From the NCBI RefSeq assembly GCF_023016115.1, contig NZ_JALKBH010000003.1:186001-250000 (forward strand): a stretch of DNA of 64,000 nucleotides, in the 5' to 3' direction. Both the position numbers and the translations under genes were made by a program. The notes beneath the pieces are model-generated. The model was given only the letters and a program-made list of their open reading frames with translations, was not told the origin of the DNA and searched no databases. Below, piece by piece: positions 63,291-64,000 of this stretch (its first letter is position 1; each line of letters starts with the position of its first letter). The DNA is from Alcanivorax sp. S6407. Lineage in GTDB: Bacteria; Pseudomonadota; Gammaproteobacteria; Pseudomonadales; Alcanivoracaceae.

Positions 63291-64000
63291 ACGCGATTCC
63301 TCAATCCCAGCGAATCGGGATAGGGGTTCAGGTAGCGTTGCGCCTGCAGATAGGGCTGATCCACCTTGCGCAGAGCGCCGCGCAGTAGCGTCATGGGCAC
63401 GATGAGTGGGACATCCTCGCGCAGGTAGGCATCAATCTGCTCATTGATCAGGGTGCGATCCGCCTGACTGAGACCCTCGCGCAGGAAACCCGCCAGATGC
63501 TGCAGAGTATTGACGTGGGCACCACGGGACACACGCTTCTTCATGGCCTCCATGACCGCAGTGATGTAATCACTGGCAATCTCTTCGAGAGGACGCGTCT
63601 TGAGGTTGCTGAGCATCGGCCCCAACTGCCGATAGGTACGCTGACAATGGGCCAGCAACTGGAACTTGTGGCGACTGTGAAAATCAATCAGCCGTTGTGG
63701 CGTCAGACCGGCATTCACCAGCTGACACCAATCATCGTAGAGGAACACCCGCTCGATAAAGTTTTCTCGCAAGGTGTCATCATTCAGGCGACCAGCCTCT
63801 TCCAGCGGCATCAGCGGGAAATGTCGCTTGAGCCCGGCGGCGAACAGACCATCGGCATCGCGATTGAGCAATTCGCCATCTTCGCGGTAAAGCTTGACCC
63901 GTTCCATCCCGCAGCTCGGTGATTTGGCCATCAGGATAAAGCCGCGCAGGCCAGCCAATCCCGGCAGGGTTCTCTCCACGAAGTCGCTCATCAGATCGGT
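63287..64000 (-). CDS. DUF523/DUF1722 (YbgA-like) protein, 5' end beyond the window
   Basis: A partial gene: the frame stays open to the last base, so the N-terminal part (the DUF523 region) is cut off. The visible part includes GFILMAKSPSCGMERVKLY, the end of DUF523, then the DUF1722 domain (FHSRHKFQLLAHCQRTYRQLG, KKRVSRGAHVNTLQHLAGFL). Pseudomonads keep this gene beside merR-phrB. First visible gene of the operon. Confidence 0.9.
   Translation of the reverse strand, partial: TDLMSDFVERTLPGLAGLRGFILMAKSPSCGMERVKLYREDGELLNRDADGLFAAGLKRHFPLMPLEEAGRLNDDTLRENFIERVFLYDDWCQLVNAGLTPQRLIDFHSRHKFQLLAHCQRTYRQLGPMLSNLKTRPLEEIASDYITAVMEAMKKRVSRGAHVNTLQHLAGFLREGLSQADRTLINEQIDAYLREDVPLIVPMTLLRGALRKVDQPYLQAQRYLNPYPDSLGLRNRV

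Overview
This 64-kb window is a piece of a gammaproteobacterial chromosome with moderately high GC. It most resembles Alcanivorax or a related marine hydrocarbon degrader. The genus is inferred from gene content: lipid-modifying enzymes (desaturase, hydroxylase, cyclopropane synthase, a thiolase/FabG4 pair), Pseudomonas-like alaS-lysC-csrA-tRNA-Ser order and REP-like repeats. No 16S gene is present to confirm it.

Layout. 0-11 kb: LuxR-type regulator; divergent thiolase and FabG4-type reductase; fatty-acid-hydroxylase-family protein with a divergent LysR gene; FxsA; two membrane transporters. 11-15 kb: DUF4870 protein, queF, an ABC-2 exporter, a histidine phosphatase. 15.3-15.6 kb: tRNA-Glu and tRNA-Gly with a clear sigma-70 promoter. 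15.7-26 kb: GST, GDYXXLXY/DUF2157 pair, RimK-like ATP-grasp, ccmABCDE, lipocalin, CYTH protein, and a Gdx/SugE exporter preceded by a guanidine-II (mini-ykkC) riboswitch. 26-30 kb: metR/metE. 30-42.3 kb: a nitrate-responsive locus (nasT, nasS, globin, a Tll0287-like haem protein, an 11-haem cytochrome, an FAD/[2Fe-2S]/membrane fusion protein, a porin, nrtABC). Its nrtA leader carries a sigma-54 promoter and an ANTAR-type two-hairpin terminator leader. 42-49.9 kb: MFS transporter, small lipoprotein, a solitary integron-type gene cassette, a tandem pair of about 350-bp structured repeats, fatty acid desaturase, MpaB-family protein, DUF2914 protein. 50-57.4 kb: tRNA-Ser, csrA, lysC, alaS, TauE/SafE, nadA. 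57.7-64 kb: a translationally coupled operon DUF1722-merR-phrB-FAD oxidoreductase-DUF1365-cfa, which looks like a light/photo-oxidative stress lipid-modification operon.

How genes work together. In the nitrate region, NasS (sensor) and NasT (ANTAR antiterminator) probably control the nrtA leader terminator, while NtrC/RpoN drive transcription. The nitrate and nitrite reductase catalytic subunits are absent here. In their place is an unusual electron-transfer set (FAD-BFD-membrane fusion, 11-haem cytochrome, Tll0287-like haem protein) that I cannot match to a described system.

The strongest unexplained signal is between genes. Many intergenic regions hold pairs of inverted arrays, each about four 7-bp units, separated by about 75-120 bp (15 bp in one case). 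The motifs differ (GTTAACA, AGCTTGT, GTTGAAA, GCCTGAC, ACGAGTT) but the 7-bp period and the architecture are constant, and several gene stop codons lie inside the arrays. One site has expanded to (CGTAGCT)15. They resemble in form the heptameric STRR repeats of cyanobacteria.
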